Shown here: one piece after another, positions 26,757 to 36,700 of the stretch
How the letters are laid out: every line of letters begins with the position of its first letter
Position numbering within the stretch: the first letter of the stretch is position 1
Assembly (NCBI GenBank): GCA_013298075.1
Contig: JAAFJG010000034.1
Coordinates: forward strand, 1-47,890
DNA length: 47,890 nt
DNA from: Cytophagales bacterium
GTDB lineage: Bacteria; Bacteroidota; Bacteroidia; Cytophagales; Microscillaceae
Direction: 5' to 3'
The notes under the pieces: generated by a model
What the model was told of the DNA's origin: nothing
What the model saw: the letters and a program-made list of their open reading frames with translations, nothing else
Database searches by the model: none
Position numbers and translations under genes: made by a program

Positions 26757-26963
26757 ATGGAACAACTCGAGGAACTGACAAAAAAGCAAAAAGAAGTAAA
26801 AAGTTATTTGTTAGATTACTATAATTATAAAACAAATAAAAAAATTGCTGACAAATTAAATATAAGTTTACAAGCAGTGAAAAATCACGCTACTGAAATT
26901 TATTCTAAAGAAGGAGTAGGCGACAGGGTAGAATTATTATTAAAGTATTGCAAAGCAAAATAA
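26757..26963 (+). CDS. orphan LuxR/GerE-type DNA-binding protein
   Basis: This 68-residue protein is almost entirely one helix-turn-helix domain: LTKKQKEVKSYLL, KKIADKLNISLQAVKNHATEIY and a final VGDRVELLLKYC helix. The pattern is that of the GerE/LuxR domain at the C-terminus of NarL-type response regulators. There is no receiver or sensor domain, and the upstream sequence shows no lost coding. It may act alone or bind another regulator. The upstream 73-bp duplication and dyad could be its own control region. It precedes the giant surface protein gene on the same strand, 190 bases away and with a separate promoter. Confidence 0.8.
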   Translation: MEQLEELTKKQKEVKSYLLDYYNYKTNKKIADKLNISLQAVKNHATEIYSKEGVGDRVELLLKYCKAK

Positions 26964-27013
26964 ATGATTTTTATATAGGACTGTAGTATAGTAAAAATGA
27001 TTTTTCTTATTTT

Positions 27014-27021
27014 TATCTTTG
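27014..27021 (+). promoter_or_regulatory. -7 element for the giant repeat protein
   Basis: TATCTTTG followed by CACC is a perfect -7 match, with a leader of about 130 bases to the chosen ATG. The -33 is not clear. Confidence 0.5.
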
Positions 27022-27153
27022 CACCAAAAATAAATTTACAAATTTAAAATAATTGTGTGTTGAACAAAAGAATTCCTTGCATGGATACATTTTATATCCA
27101 TGTACTGGAATTTATATGACGAAAATATTAAACTAAAAAAAACAAAAAAATAT

Positions 27154-30100
27154 ATGTACAAATTTACCTTTTTCAATTTTATAATATGCCTGATGCTTTG
27201 CTTGGGCGTATGTGGGCGGGTGATAGCACAACCCACGATAGAACTTTTTGCGGGAATGAACAACCAAGTTCAACTCCAAAAAAATGGCTATATCTATAAA
27301 AATGGTATGCACTATGTCGTGTGGTCAAATGGTATGTCGCACCCAAGTAGAGGGATTGATTTTAATACTTTTGATGGTTTTATCAAATTATCTACCTCGC
27401 CTGATGGTTTGGTTTGGACTACCCAAAATATATTGAGCATACCGAATGGCTCATTTTATCACGTAATGACCGTCGATAATGCAGGAAAAATTCATATTGC
27501 CTTTATCAAAAATACTTCGCCTGGTTTTTATGGGGCGCAAGATGGCGAAATGGTCTATGCCAATAATGTAAGTGGTACGTGGACAGAAATATCCAACTTA
27601 GGCAATGGGACAAGTCTTGCTTATAATTGGCACTTACCTTATCAACTTACTTGGGGAGCAGATGGAAAATTACGCTTGTATTTTACCAATTCTACAGGTT
27701 GGTATGCAACAGGTGCGCCCCTACAAATGCGTGTGTGGGAAACAAGTTTGAACAATTGGACACCTGCTATTACGATTTCTGCCCTTAACGACAATCCAAA
27801 CGGTGCGGATAGCCAAAGAAATGCATATCTTTTTTCTAAGATAGTGGCAGGCAAAATGCAAGTATATGTATCAGATGCGTATAGACAAGATTGTGGTTCT
27901 TGTACTCCTATTCATTACAATACCATAAAAGTGTTCGAAGAAAATCCTATTACTTATGCTTATACACAGATTGCGACAATTCCTAACCTACGTCATTATA
28001 CTGAAAGTATTGATGGTTTGTTTAATCTAAATGTAGCAAGCAATGGTTTGAATATGAATTTGAATGGCTTGCCATTTTTTACCTTGCCTGCGGCTGAGAT
28101 AGTGAATTACCCGTATATTTGGATAGATGAAAATAGCGAATTTATTGTAAGTAATACAGGTAATCAATCGAGGGCATTTAGTAGAGTTACAGGCAATGTC
28201 ATCAATCAAATCACAGGACAATATATGATTCCTGCGAATGGTTTTCAGTTGATAGCAGACAATACAAGCAATCCAAGACGCTTGTATCGTTTTGTCAATC
28301 CAACTATTACTGCTCCGAGTGCTTTGACTTTTGTGGCTTCGGGTGGCAATCAAAGTGCGAGTATTGTTACTGCTAACTGCACAGGAGGCTGGACTGCAGT
28401 AAGCAATCAGGCTTGGCTTACTTTCTCACCTGCATCAGGCGTAAATGGTACAGCCAATATGACCATCACCGCTACCAATAATACAGGTGCATCGCGCACA
28501 GGTACGATAACGATTACAGGTTGTAATGGTGCGGTGGTAAAAGTGATAACGATAACGCAGGATGCAGTCGCAGCACCTTGCAATCAAAACTATAATTGGA
28601 CTACTTGGCAAAGTTTTTCGGGTACAAGTGCTACAGGTGTGATAAATAATGCTGGTCAGAATGTCAATGTAACAATGACCTCAAATTTCAATTTTAGTTC
28701 TACTCCAGATGTATTTAATTATCCTGCTTTTAATAGTTTTACTGGTAATATACCTAATACTACAGTTCCAAAAACTACTTGGGCAGTGGGACAGGGTGGC
28801 GTAACAACAATGTGTTTTAGTCAAACCGTTCAGAATCCTGTTTTGGTACTTTCTTCATTAGGAGGAGGAATGATTGTGCCTGTAACTTTACAATTTTCAC
28901 TACCCTACACAGTAGTTTTTGACGGTGGAGGTATGCAATATGTAAATTCTACGACTGTAATAGGAAATGAAGGTTTTGCTGTTTTTTTATTCCCTGGCGT
29001 ATTTGATTGTGTAACCATATATTCAAGCACTCCTGAAGATTATACCAATATAACTTGGGGATTAAATCCACCTCTTTTTCCTGTCAATATATCAGGCAAT
29101 CCTGTAAGTTGTACGAATGTTACTTTGACTGCTACAGGTGGTGTTACTTATTTATGGAATGGGGGAAGTTCTCCTAATACTGCTACTAATACGTTTAATA
29201 GTAGTGGTACGTATATATTGAAAGTAACAGACGCAAATGGCTGTTCTGTAACTACCTCAAAAACCGTAACCATCAATCCCTTGCCTACCCTTTCTTTTGT
29301 AGGATTGCAGGCAGGTTATTGCGTAACCGCATCTGCTTTTAATTTACAAGCAAGTCCTTCGGGAGGAGCATTTACAATCAATAATATCAGTGCCACACAA
29401 TTTAATCCGAGTACTTTGGGCGTAGGTAATCACGTTGTAAAATACACTTATATAGATGGCAATGGTTGTGTAAATAGTAAAACACAAAATGTTGTCGTTA
29501 ATCCTTTGCCTGTGTTGAGTTTTGTGGGTTTGAATACTTCGTATTGTGTTAGTTTGAGTGCGTTTAATTTGCAGGCAAGTCCCGCAGGAGGTACATTTAC
29601 CATAAACGGAAACAGTGCCACACAATTTAATCCAAGTGTTTTAGGTGCAGGAACGCACACTGTTATTTATACTTATACAGATGCGAATAGTTGCACCAAT
29701 ACAAAATCGCAAAGCGTGGTGGTTAATGCTTTGCCTGTTTTGTCTTTTGTAGGTTTGAATAATGCGTATTGTATTAATGCAAATGCGGTTACTTTACAAG
29801 CAACGCCTTCGGGAGGTACATTTACAATTAATAATATTAGTGCAACGCAATTTAATCCGAGTACCTTAGGCTTAGGAACGCACAATGTAGTTTATACCTT
29901 TACAGATGCAAATAGTTGTACCAATACAAAAACACAAAATGTGGTAGTTAATCCATTGCCTATTTTGTCTTTTGTAGGTTTAAATACTGCATATTGTGTT
30001 GATGCAAGTCCCTTTAATTTACAAGCAAGTCCTTCGGGAGGTAGTTTTTTGGTGAATAATATCAGCGCCACACAATTCAATCCGAGTGTTTTGGGCGTAG

Positions 30101-31866
30101 GAAATTATATTGTAAAATATACTTTTACAGATGGGAATGGTTGTGTAAATAGCAAAACACAAAATGTTGTAGTTAATCCTTTGCCTATTTTAAATATTTC
30201 AGGTTTGAATAATGCGTATTGCATCAGTGCAAATGCGGTTACTTTGAGTGCAACTCCTTCAGGAGGTACGTTTACTATTAACGGAAATAATGTCACGCAA
30301 TTTAATCCAAGTATTTTAGGAGCGGGAACGCACACTGTTATTTATACTTTTACAGATGCAAATAGTTGCACGAATACGAAAACACAAAATGTGGTGGTTA
30401 ATCCTTTGCCTGTTTTGTCTTTTGTAGGTTTGAATAATGCGTATTGTATCAATGCAAATGCGGTTATTTTACAAGCAACGCCTTCGGGAGGTACATTTAC
30501 CATAAACGGAAACAATGCGACAAATTTTAATCCGAGTATTTTAGGAGCAGGAACGCATAACGTAATTTATACTTTTACAGATGCAAATAGTTGTACCAAT
30601 ACAAAAACACAAAATGTGGTCGTTAATCCATTGCCTATTTTGTCTTTTGTAGGTTTGAATACTGCATATTGTGTTGATGCAAATGCTTTTAATTTACAAG
30701 CAAGTCCTTCGGGAGGAGCATTTACAATCAATAATATCAGTACAACGCAATTCAATCCGAGTACTTTGGGCGTAGGAAATCACGTTGTAAAATACACTTT
30801 TACAGATGGTAATGGTTGTGTAAATACAACAACACAAAATGTAGTTATCAATGCGTTGCCTGTGTTGTCTTTTGTAGGTTTGAATGATAAATATTGTATT
30901 GATGCCAATGTATTTATTTTGCAAGCGAATATATCAGGTGGTGTATTCAAAATCAACAATGTAACGGCGACACAATTCAATCCGAGTACTTTGGGAGCGG
31001 GAACGCACATTGTCAATTATACTTTTACAGACGTAAATAGTTGTACGAATACCACCAATAAAAGCGTGGTAGTAAATCCTTTGCCTGTGTTGTCTTTTGT
31101 GAATATATTGGATAGATATTGTCCTGAAGGAGCTTCTTCGCCTTTGCAAGCAAGTCCTGCGGGAGGAACATTTAGAATAAATAATAGCGTTGTAACTGAA
31201 CTTAATCCGAATTTGTATAGTGTGGGACAGGTTTTAAATTTGACTTATACATTTACAGATGGCAATGGTTGTACTAATATGATTACAAAAAATATTTCTA
31301 TTTTGCATCCAGATTTTTATGAAGATAACGTTGAAAATGTAGTTATTTGTCCTAATCCATATTCGGGTAGCGTAATAGAAGCGATGACTTTAGAAGAATT
31401 GCAACAATTTGCTGCTGGCGGACAACAAATCACTTTTCAATGGTCAAATGGTAGTACTACTCGCACCATTGCCGTAGGTGGAAGTAATATTGGCGTGTTT
31501 CCGATTGGTACTTATACAGTCATTGCACGCAATCAATCGGGTTGTCATTATCGTAAAACGGTTTATAATATCAGTATAGAATGTAAACCTGAAATATATG
31601 TTCCGACTGCCTTTAGTCCAAATGGTGATAATTTAAACGATTCTTTAGAGATTTTTGGGGGAGATATAGTCAATTTTAAAATGACTATTTATGACCGTTG
31701 GGGAGGAATTGTATATATTTCGTATCGATTAGAAGACAAATGGGATGGTACTTTGAATGGACAAAATTGTCCTGATGGAAATTATGTTTGGCAATTACAA
31801 TATGCTAATCCTTTGAAATTAACAGAAGTTAAAAAACTTCAAGGAGTGGTTACTGTAATCAGATAA
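27154..31866 (+). CDS. giant secreted multi-domain protein with type IX (type B) sorting domain
   Basis: This 1570-residue surface or released protein starts with a signal peptide (FFNFIICLMLCLGVCGRVIA; the ATG at 27154 gives it the right form). Residues about 30-385 have propeller-like repeats with phrases such as TSPDGLVWTTQ and VDNAGKIHIAFI. Residues about 386-470 are a BACON-type domain (WTAVSNQAWLTFSPASG). A variable region and one PKD-like unit follow, then nine tandem 75-residue Ig-like repeats (about 709-1383), each with a conserved YC...GC pair. Residues about 1479-1570 are the gliding-motility-associated C-terminal domain (VPTAFSPNGDNLND...DRWG...WDGT), the export signal for the type IX system. 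Adhesion or polysaccharide binding is inferred from architecture, not shown. Confidence 0.9.
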   Translation: MYKFTFFNFIICLMLCLGVCGRVIAQPTIELFAGMNNQVQLQKNGYIYKNGMHYVVWSNGMSHPSRGIDFNTFDGFIKLSTSPDGLVWTTQNILSIPNGSFYHVMTVDNAGKIHIAFIKNTSPGFYGAQDGEMVYANNVSGTWTEISNLGNGTSLAYNWHLPYQLTWGADGKLRLYFTNSTGWYATGAPLQMRVWETSLNNWTPAITISALNDNPNGADSQRNAYLFSKIVAGKMQVYVSDAYRQDCGSCTPIHYNTIKVFEENPITYAYTQIATIPNLRHYTESIDGLFNLNVASNGLNMNLNGLPFFTLPAAEIVNYPYIWIDENSEFIVSNTGNQSRAFSRVTGNVINQITGQYMIPANGFQLIADNTSNPRRLYRFVNPTITAPSALTFVASGGNQSASIVTANCTGGWTAVSNQAWLTFSPASGVNGTANMTITATNNTGASRTGTITITGCNGAVVKVITITQDAVAAPCNQNYNWTTWQSFSGTSATGVINNAGQNVNVTMTSNFNFSSTPDVFNYPAFNSFTGNIPNTTVPKTTWAVGQGGVTTMCFSQTVQNPVLVLSSLGGGMIVPVTLQFSLPYTVVFDGGGMQYVNSTTVIGNEGFAVFLFPGVFDCVTIYSSTPEDYTNITWGLNPPLFPVNISGNPVSCTNVTLTATGGVTYLWNGGSSPNTATNTFNSSGTYILKVTDANGCSVTTSKTVTINPLPTLSFVGLQAGYCVTASAFNLQASPSGGAFTINNISATQFNPSTLGVGNHVVKYTYIDGNGCVNSKTQNVVVNPLPVLSFVGLNTSYCVSLSAFNLQASPAGGTFTINGNSATQFNPSVLGAGTHTVIYTYTDANSCTNTKSQSVVVNALPVLSFVGLNNAYCINANAVTLQATPSGGTFTINNISATQFNPSTLGLGTHNVVYTFTDANSCTNTKTQNVVVNPLPILSFVGLNTAYCVDASPFNLQASPSGGSFLVNNISATQFNPSVLGVGNYIVKYTFTDGNGCVNSKTQNVVVNPLPILNISGLNNAYCISANAVTLSATPSGGTFTINGNNVTQFNPSILGAGTHTVIYTFTDANSCTNTKTQNVVVNPLPVLSFVGLNNAYCINANAVILQATPSGGTFTINGNNATNFNPSILGAGTHNVIYTFTDANSCTNTKTQNVVVNPLPILSFVGLNTAYCVDANAFNLQASPSGGAFTINNISTTQFNPSTLGVGNHVVKYTFTDGNGCVNTTTQNVVINALPVLSFVGLNDKYCIDANVFILQANISGGVFKINNVTATQFNPSTLGAGTHIVNYTFTDVNSCTNTTNKSVVVNPLPVLSFVNILDRYCPEGASSPLQASPAGGTFRINNSVVTELNPNLYSVGQVLNLTYTFTDGNGCTNMITKNISILHPDFYEDNVENVVICPNPYSGSVIEAMTLEELQQFAAGGQQITFQWSNGSTTRTIAVGGSNIGVFPIGTYTVIARNQSGCHYRKTVYNISIECKPEIYVPTAFSPNGDNLNDSLEIFGGDIVNFKMTIYDRWGGIVYISYRLEDKWDGTLNGQNCPDGNYVWQLQYANPLKLTEVKKLQGVVTVIR
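29278..31302 (+). repeat. nine in-frame 225-bp tandem repeats
   Basis: The units recur exactly every 225 bases (29278, 29503, 29728 and so on). Each encodes PLPxLSFVGLN-xx-YC, then SGGxFxIN, FNPSxLG, YTFTDxNxCxN and VVVNPLP. Units 3, 5 and 6 resemble each other more than their neighbours, as do 1, 4 and 7, which points to duplication of blocks or gene conversion. The last unit is the most diverged. Confidence 0.93.
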
Positions 31867-31878
31867 AATAATATTATT

Positions 31879-31912
31879 ACTTTCCAAATGTAATAGTTTG
31901 GAAAGTTTTTTA
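31879..31912 (+). terminator. terminator after the giant protein gene
   Basis: A perfect 10-bp stem (ACTTTCCAAA at 31879-31888 with TTTGGAAAGT at 31897-31906) is followed by TTTTT. Confidence 0.85.
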
Positions 31913-31974
31913 TACAGTACATTAAAAATATTAGTTAAATTTTGTAAATAATAACCCTTTATTTTAAAAAAATT

Positions 31975-33087
31975 ATGAAAAAAATCATTGTTTTATTTTC
32001 TTTTTTATTTTTTGTGCATATTGTTACTGCACAAAACAACACAGAGGCAGAACGCCTTTTTAGATTATCTTTAGAAGAACAAAATCAAGCCACTAAAAAA
32101 CAACAAAGACAAAAAATCGTAGAAATAGCCCCAGAAAGTGCCTATGGCTATTTTTCAAAAGCATGGCTGAGTGATGATAAAAATCAACAAGTACAATTTT
32201 TGGAGAAAGCCATCAGCCTAAAAAATGATGAATGGGTCTTTCATAATAATCTTGGTGGTACAAAAAACATCTTAAAAAAATACCAAGAAGCAATTCCTTA
32301 TTTTCAAAAAGCATTTCTTTTCACTAATAAAGATGAAGATGTACTTCTCATATCTAATAATATTGGATTGTCTTATCAAAACTTAGGACAACACGAAAAG
32401 GCAATTCAGTATTTTATACAAAGTATTGACAAAGGAAATACTGAATACAACGTTTTTGATAATATAGGCTGGTCTTATCAAAACTTAGGGCAACACGAAA
32501 AAGCAATCCAGTATTTCACGCAGAGTATTGACAAAGGAAATAAAGAGTATTATGTTTTTGCAAATCGCGGTCATAGCTACAATGAAAGAGGATATTATAA
32601 AGAAGCTTTAGCAGATATTGAAAAATCTTTGCAAGTAGATCCTAATAATGAGTGGGCAATGGCTAAAATTATTGGTGTTTATGCAAACCAAGGTAAATAT
32701 CAAGAAAGTATAAATACCTTTAACAAATATGTAGTCATAAAACCAAACAATCAAGAATTATATTTTCAAGTAGCAGTATTGTATTCTAAACAAAAAGATT
32801 TTAAAAATGCTATTAAAAATGTAAGTAAAGCTATAGAACTAAAGCCTAAATATGCTATGGCATATACCAATAGAGGTTATTATAATGTAGAATTAGGTAA
32901 TGATAAAAAAGGTATGGAAGATATTGATAAAGCCATAAGTTTAGATCCTAATAATGGGGTTGCTTGGAACATTAAAGGCACATTATATTATAAAAAAAAT
33001 AAAGAAGAAATGTGCAGGTGTTTTAAAAAAGCAATGGAATTGGGCGATACACAAGGTAAAAAGAACTATACAACTTACTGCCAATAA
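31975..33087 (+). CDS. secreted TPR-repeat protein
   Basis: This 370-residue protein starts with a signal peptide (KKIIVLFSFLFFVHIVTA, cut before QNN). The remainder is tetratricopeptide repeats of 34 residues, several with the canonical YxNLGxxEKAIxYFxxxI and AxAYTNRGYYNVELG patterns. Two adjacent repeats (about residues 129-196) are nearly identical in DNA as well, a recent 102-bp tandem duplication. TPR domains bind other proteins, and the signal peptide places this one in the periplasm. It lies between the giant surface protein and the CAP lipoprotein on the same strand. A shared role in the envelope is plausible but unproven. Confidence 0.85.
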   Translation: MKKIIVLFSFLFFVHIVTAQNNTEAERLFRLSLEEQNQATKKQQRQKIVEIAPESAYGYFSKAWLSDDKNQQVQFLEKAISLKNDEWVFHNNLGGTKNILKKYQEAIPYFQKAFLFTNKDEDVLLISNNIGLSYQNLGQHEKAIQYFIQSIDKGNTEYNVFDNIGWSYQNLGQHEKAIQYFTQSIDKGNKEYYVFANRGHSYNERGYYKEALADIEKSLQVDPNNEWAMAKIIGVYANQGKYQESINTFNKYVVIKPNNQELYFQVAVLYSKQKDFKNAIKNVSKAIELKPKYAMAYTNRGYYNVELGNDKKGMEDIDKAISLDPNNGVAWNIKGTLYYKKNKEEMCRCFKKAMELGDTQGKKNYTTYCQ

Positions 33088-33147
33088 TCTTTTGTTTTTT
33101 ATTATTTTATCTAATATTCCTAAAAAACATTTTTAAAAAAAAATCCT

Positions 33148-33624
33148 ATGAAAAATTTATTTTTAATTTCCTTTTTTTTATTGTTGATAGTAGGTTGTCA
33201 AAAAAAGCAACAAGAGGCACAACCTGTTACCATTGACAAAACAAAATTATTGCAATTAGTCAATACGATTCGTCAGGCAGGTTGCGTATGCGGAACAACC
33301 AATATGCCCGCAGTGCCTGTAATAGTTTGGCACGATTTATTAGAAACGGCTGCTATCAATCATAGCAAAGATATGAATCAAAATAATTATTTTTCTCATA
33401 CTTCGCAAGATGGCAGAAACCCAGGGCAACGCATCACAGCCGTAGGTTATACTTGGAATACTTATGCCGAAAATATTGCCAAAGGTTATGCCAACGAAGA
33501 CGCAGTTATTCAAGGTTGGAAAGATAGTGAAGGACATTGCAAAAATATTATGAACGCAACCGTAACAGAAATGGGAGTAGGTCGAAGTGGGGAATATTGG
33601 ACACAAGTTTTTGGAAAAAGATAA
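33148..33624 (+). CDS. CAP-domain (SCP-like) lipoprotein
   Basis: This 158-residue protein has a lipoprotein signal peptide ending LLLIVGC, with C17 as the probable lipid-bearing cysteine. The mature part is a CAP/SCP domain: histidine in AAINHSKDM, NYFSHTSQDGRNPGQRI, the TYAENIAKG motif and a C-terminal HCKNIMNATVTEMGVG with a second histidine. Bacterial CAP proteins are secreted and their function is mostly unknown. Three cysteines (two in the GCVCG stretch) could form disulfides. It follows the TPR gene by 60 bases and may be co-transcribed. Confidence 0.88.
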   Translation: MKNLFLISFFLLLIVGCQKKQQEAQPVTIDKTKLLQLVNTIRQAGCVCGTTNMPAVPVIVWHDLLETAAINHSKDMNQNNYFSHTSQDGRNPGQRITAVGYTWNTYAENIAKGYANEDAVIQGWKDSEGHCKNIMNATVTEMGVGRSGEYWTQVFGKR

Positions 33625-33678
33625 AATATAATTTTCTTTTCTTTTCCATTTTAAAATATGCACAATTAAATAAAAATT

Positions 33679-33712
33679 TTTGTGCTTATTTTAATTTTTT
33701 TTTTTATTTTTG
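33679..33712 (+). promoter_or_regulatory. promoter of the propeller-phosphatase gene
   Basis: TTTG at 33679-33682, a 22-base spacer (slightly long) and TATTTTTG at 33705-33712 followed by CATCAAA lie 48 bases before the ATG. Confidence 0.5.
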
Positions 33713-33759
33713 CATCAAATAAAAATAAATTTCAAACCTAATACAACAAAAAAAACTTT

Positions 33760-36700
33760 ATGAAACATTTTTACTTTTTTTTCATTGTTTTTGTCTTTTG
33801 TCTTTCATTTTCTCAAAAAATAATAAGCCAAAATAATAAACCATATTTTGAAAATTATACTTCTGAAAAAGGACTTGCCCAAAACAATGTGCGAGGTATG
33901 TTTCAAGATGAAAAAGGTTTTTTATGGTTTGCTACTCAAAATGGATTGAGTAGATATGATGGTTATACTTTTATAAACTACAAACATAATCCAAATAATA
34001 AAAACTCTATCATTGATAATTTTGTCATAAGTGTAACAGGCGATAAAAAAGGCACTATTTGGCTACTTACTGCAAAAGGAGTTTCAAAAATACATCTCCC
34101 CACAGGAAAAATCACCAATTATCCTTCTGGTAAAACCAATGAACAAAAAATTGTTCAACCTGATTTAGAACACTCTAAAATGTTTTTGGATAGCAAAGGA
34201 TTTATTTATGTAGATGGACATTATTTAGGCGATAAACGTGAGTTGCATTTTATCAGTATTTTAGATACTAAAACAGATAAGATAGAAAATATCAGTCCTA
34301 TTACTCAAGATCATATTTTATATGATGATATGAAAAATACAGATGGCAAAAGTCTAAGTAGTGGCGGGAATTTTTGGGAAGATGAAAATGGAAAAGTGTA
34401 TATAGGTTTTTCGGAAATTGATATAAAAAATAAAAAAGTAAAAAACCTTTTGTATAATTCAAATATGAAAGGTGCTATTGATTTTGGAAATAAAGATGCA
34501 ATAAAAATACTAAAAGATAAAAAAAACACCAAAAATTATGGACTCATAGCAATAACAGGTGGCGGACATAGTACTATTGATAAATATAATAATATATGGT
34601 TTGGTACGCAAAATGGAGATGTATATTGTTTTATGAAAGCCACCAAAAAACTAATCTATTATCCGCAATGGGTAGAAAAATCTGCCACCGAAAAAAGAAG
34701 GTCTAAACTCAAACATAATTCTCTTGCTACTGTCAAAAGTATGTATATTGACAAAAATACACAAACATTATATATAGGTTTGTATGGTGCAGGTGCGATA
34801 ATCAAAGTAGATTTAGCAGAAGAATATACATTTAATAGTTCACAAAATTTTGATGAATATGGGCGTTTGGTGCGATACGGATTTATCAAAAAACAATTTT
34901 TGATGCACGAACCTACTAATCCAAACGGACTTAGTTTGGGAACTGTGATGACTATGTTTATAGATAAATCTTCTTGTCTTTGGGTAGGTATTACAGAGAA
35001 TGGCGTGTATAAATATGCCCCTTATAAACAAAAATTTGATAAATTTACTGCTTTTCCTAGTGATACAAATACATTGTTGAGCAATAATGTACTCACTTTT
35101 TTTAAAAATAAAAATCAACAATTATTTATTGGCTCTGGTTTGGGTGTTCAGGAATATATCGCGCAAGATAATAGATTTCAAAAAATTCAATTAGCCAAAA
35201 CAAAAGATGGCGAATATCCAAGTAAAATACACGCTTTTGCAGAAGATAACCAAAATAATCTATATATAGGCACGTGGGGATTGGGCATATACGAATATAA
35301 TACACAAACAAAACAATCAAAAAGTATTCCTTTTGACAAAACAAAAGATGAATTTAATCAACCACTTGCTTGGTGTAACAAACTTTGGTATGATTCATTG
35401 CAACACAAACTTTGGAGTTGTGATTGGGGAAATGGCATTGGTTATATTGATTTAAAAAATAAAAATATATCTTATGTAAGTTTGCTATACGAAACACTCG
35501 CCAAAAAAGGTACACCTGTGGCTGATGCCAAAAAACAAAAACATGGATTAGCTATGACTTTGTTGCCTACAAAACAAAAAGATGGTAAATTTTGGATTGG
35601 ACACGATAGAAATGAGCCTTTGAGATTATTTAATCGCAATACTCTTGAAGATGAATTATCTTTTAAAGTTTCTGAAAATAAAGATAGTTTGAAAAATACG
35701 ACTATTCATACTATTTTATATGACAAAAAAGAAAGACTTTGGGTAGGTACAGATGATGGATTATGTGTATATGACGAACAAAAAGGCACTTGGAAAACAT
35801 ACAACACAAAACATGGTATTCCTGATGAAAATATCAATGGCATATTGATAGACAAAAAAGGCTTTTTTTGGTTGGCAACAGGCAATGGACTTTGTAAATT
35901 TGATACGGAAAAGGAAAAAAGTATTTTAGTATTGACTATAAACGAAGGTTTGCCCGCCAATACCTTAACATCTACTTATCAGGATAATGAAGGCGTTTTT
36001 TATGTAGGTTCTGCTAAAGGTTTTGTAAGATTTGACCCTGAAAAATTGATATTTAATACTCAAAGACCTTCTGCTTTTTTGAATAAATTAAAAATAAATG
36101 ATAAAAATATAAACCTTGATTCCTTGGTTTATTTATCAAAAAAAATATATTTTAAACGTCATCAAAACGATATTTCATTTTATTTATCAAGTACTGATTT
36201 TAATTTGATTAGCCAAAATAAATTTCAAGTAAAACTCGAAGGTTATAACACAGATTGGATAGATTTAGGCACAAGAAACATAGCGGTTTATACTAATTTA
36301 CCACACGGAAAATATAAATTAAAAGTAAAATGTACGAATAATGATGGGGTTTGGAGCGATGAAACCACACTTTTTGAGTTTGAAATATTACCTGCTTGGT
36401 ATGAAACTTGGCTAGCATTTATTATTTTTATTATTTTGTTTATTAGTTTGATAGGTTTAGCATTTAGGCAAAGAATTATTTATTTGGAGGCTCAAAAAGT
36501 AAAATTACAGCAAAAAGTAGATGAACAAACTGCCGAATTATTAGAAAAAAATGAGGAATTAAACCAACAAAATGAAGAAATATCTCAACAAAGAGATAAT
36601 TTACATGAATTAAACGAGGAAATTTTGCAACAAAGCGAAGAGTTAAAATCTCAATCTGAACTTATTTTACAAACAAATGATATTTTAGAACAAAAAAATC

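Noticed and set aside
29278-31302. Tandem repeats as a non-coding satellite or CRISPR, and the antisense frames in them
   Set aside because: The 225-base period keeps one continuous plus-strand frame with conserved residues. The recurring minus-strand frames are shadows of the repeat.
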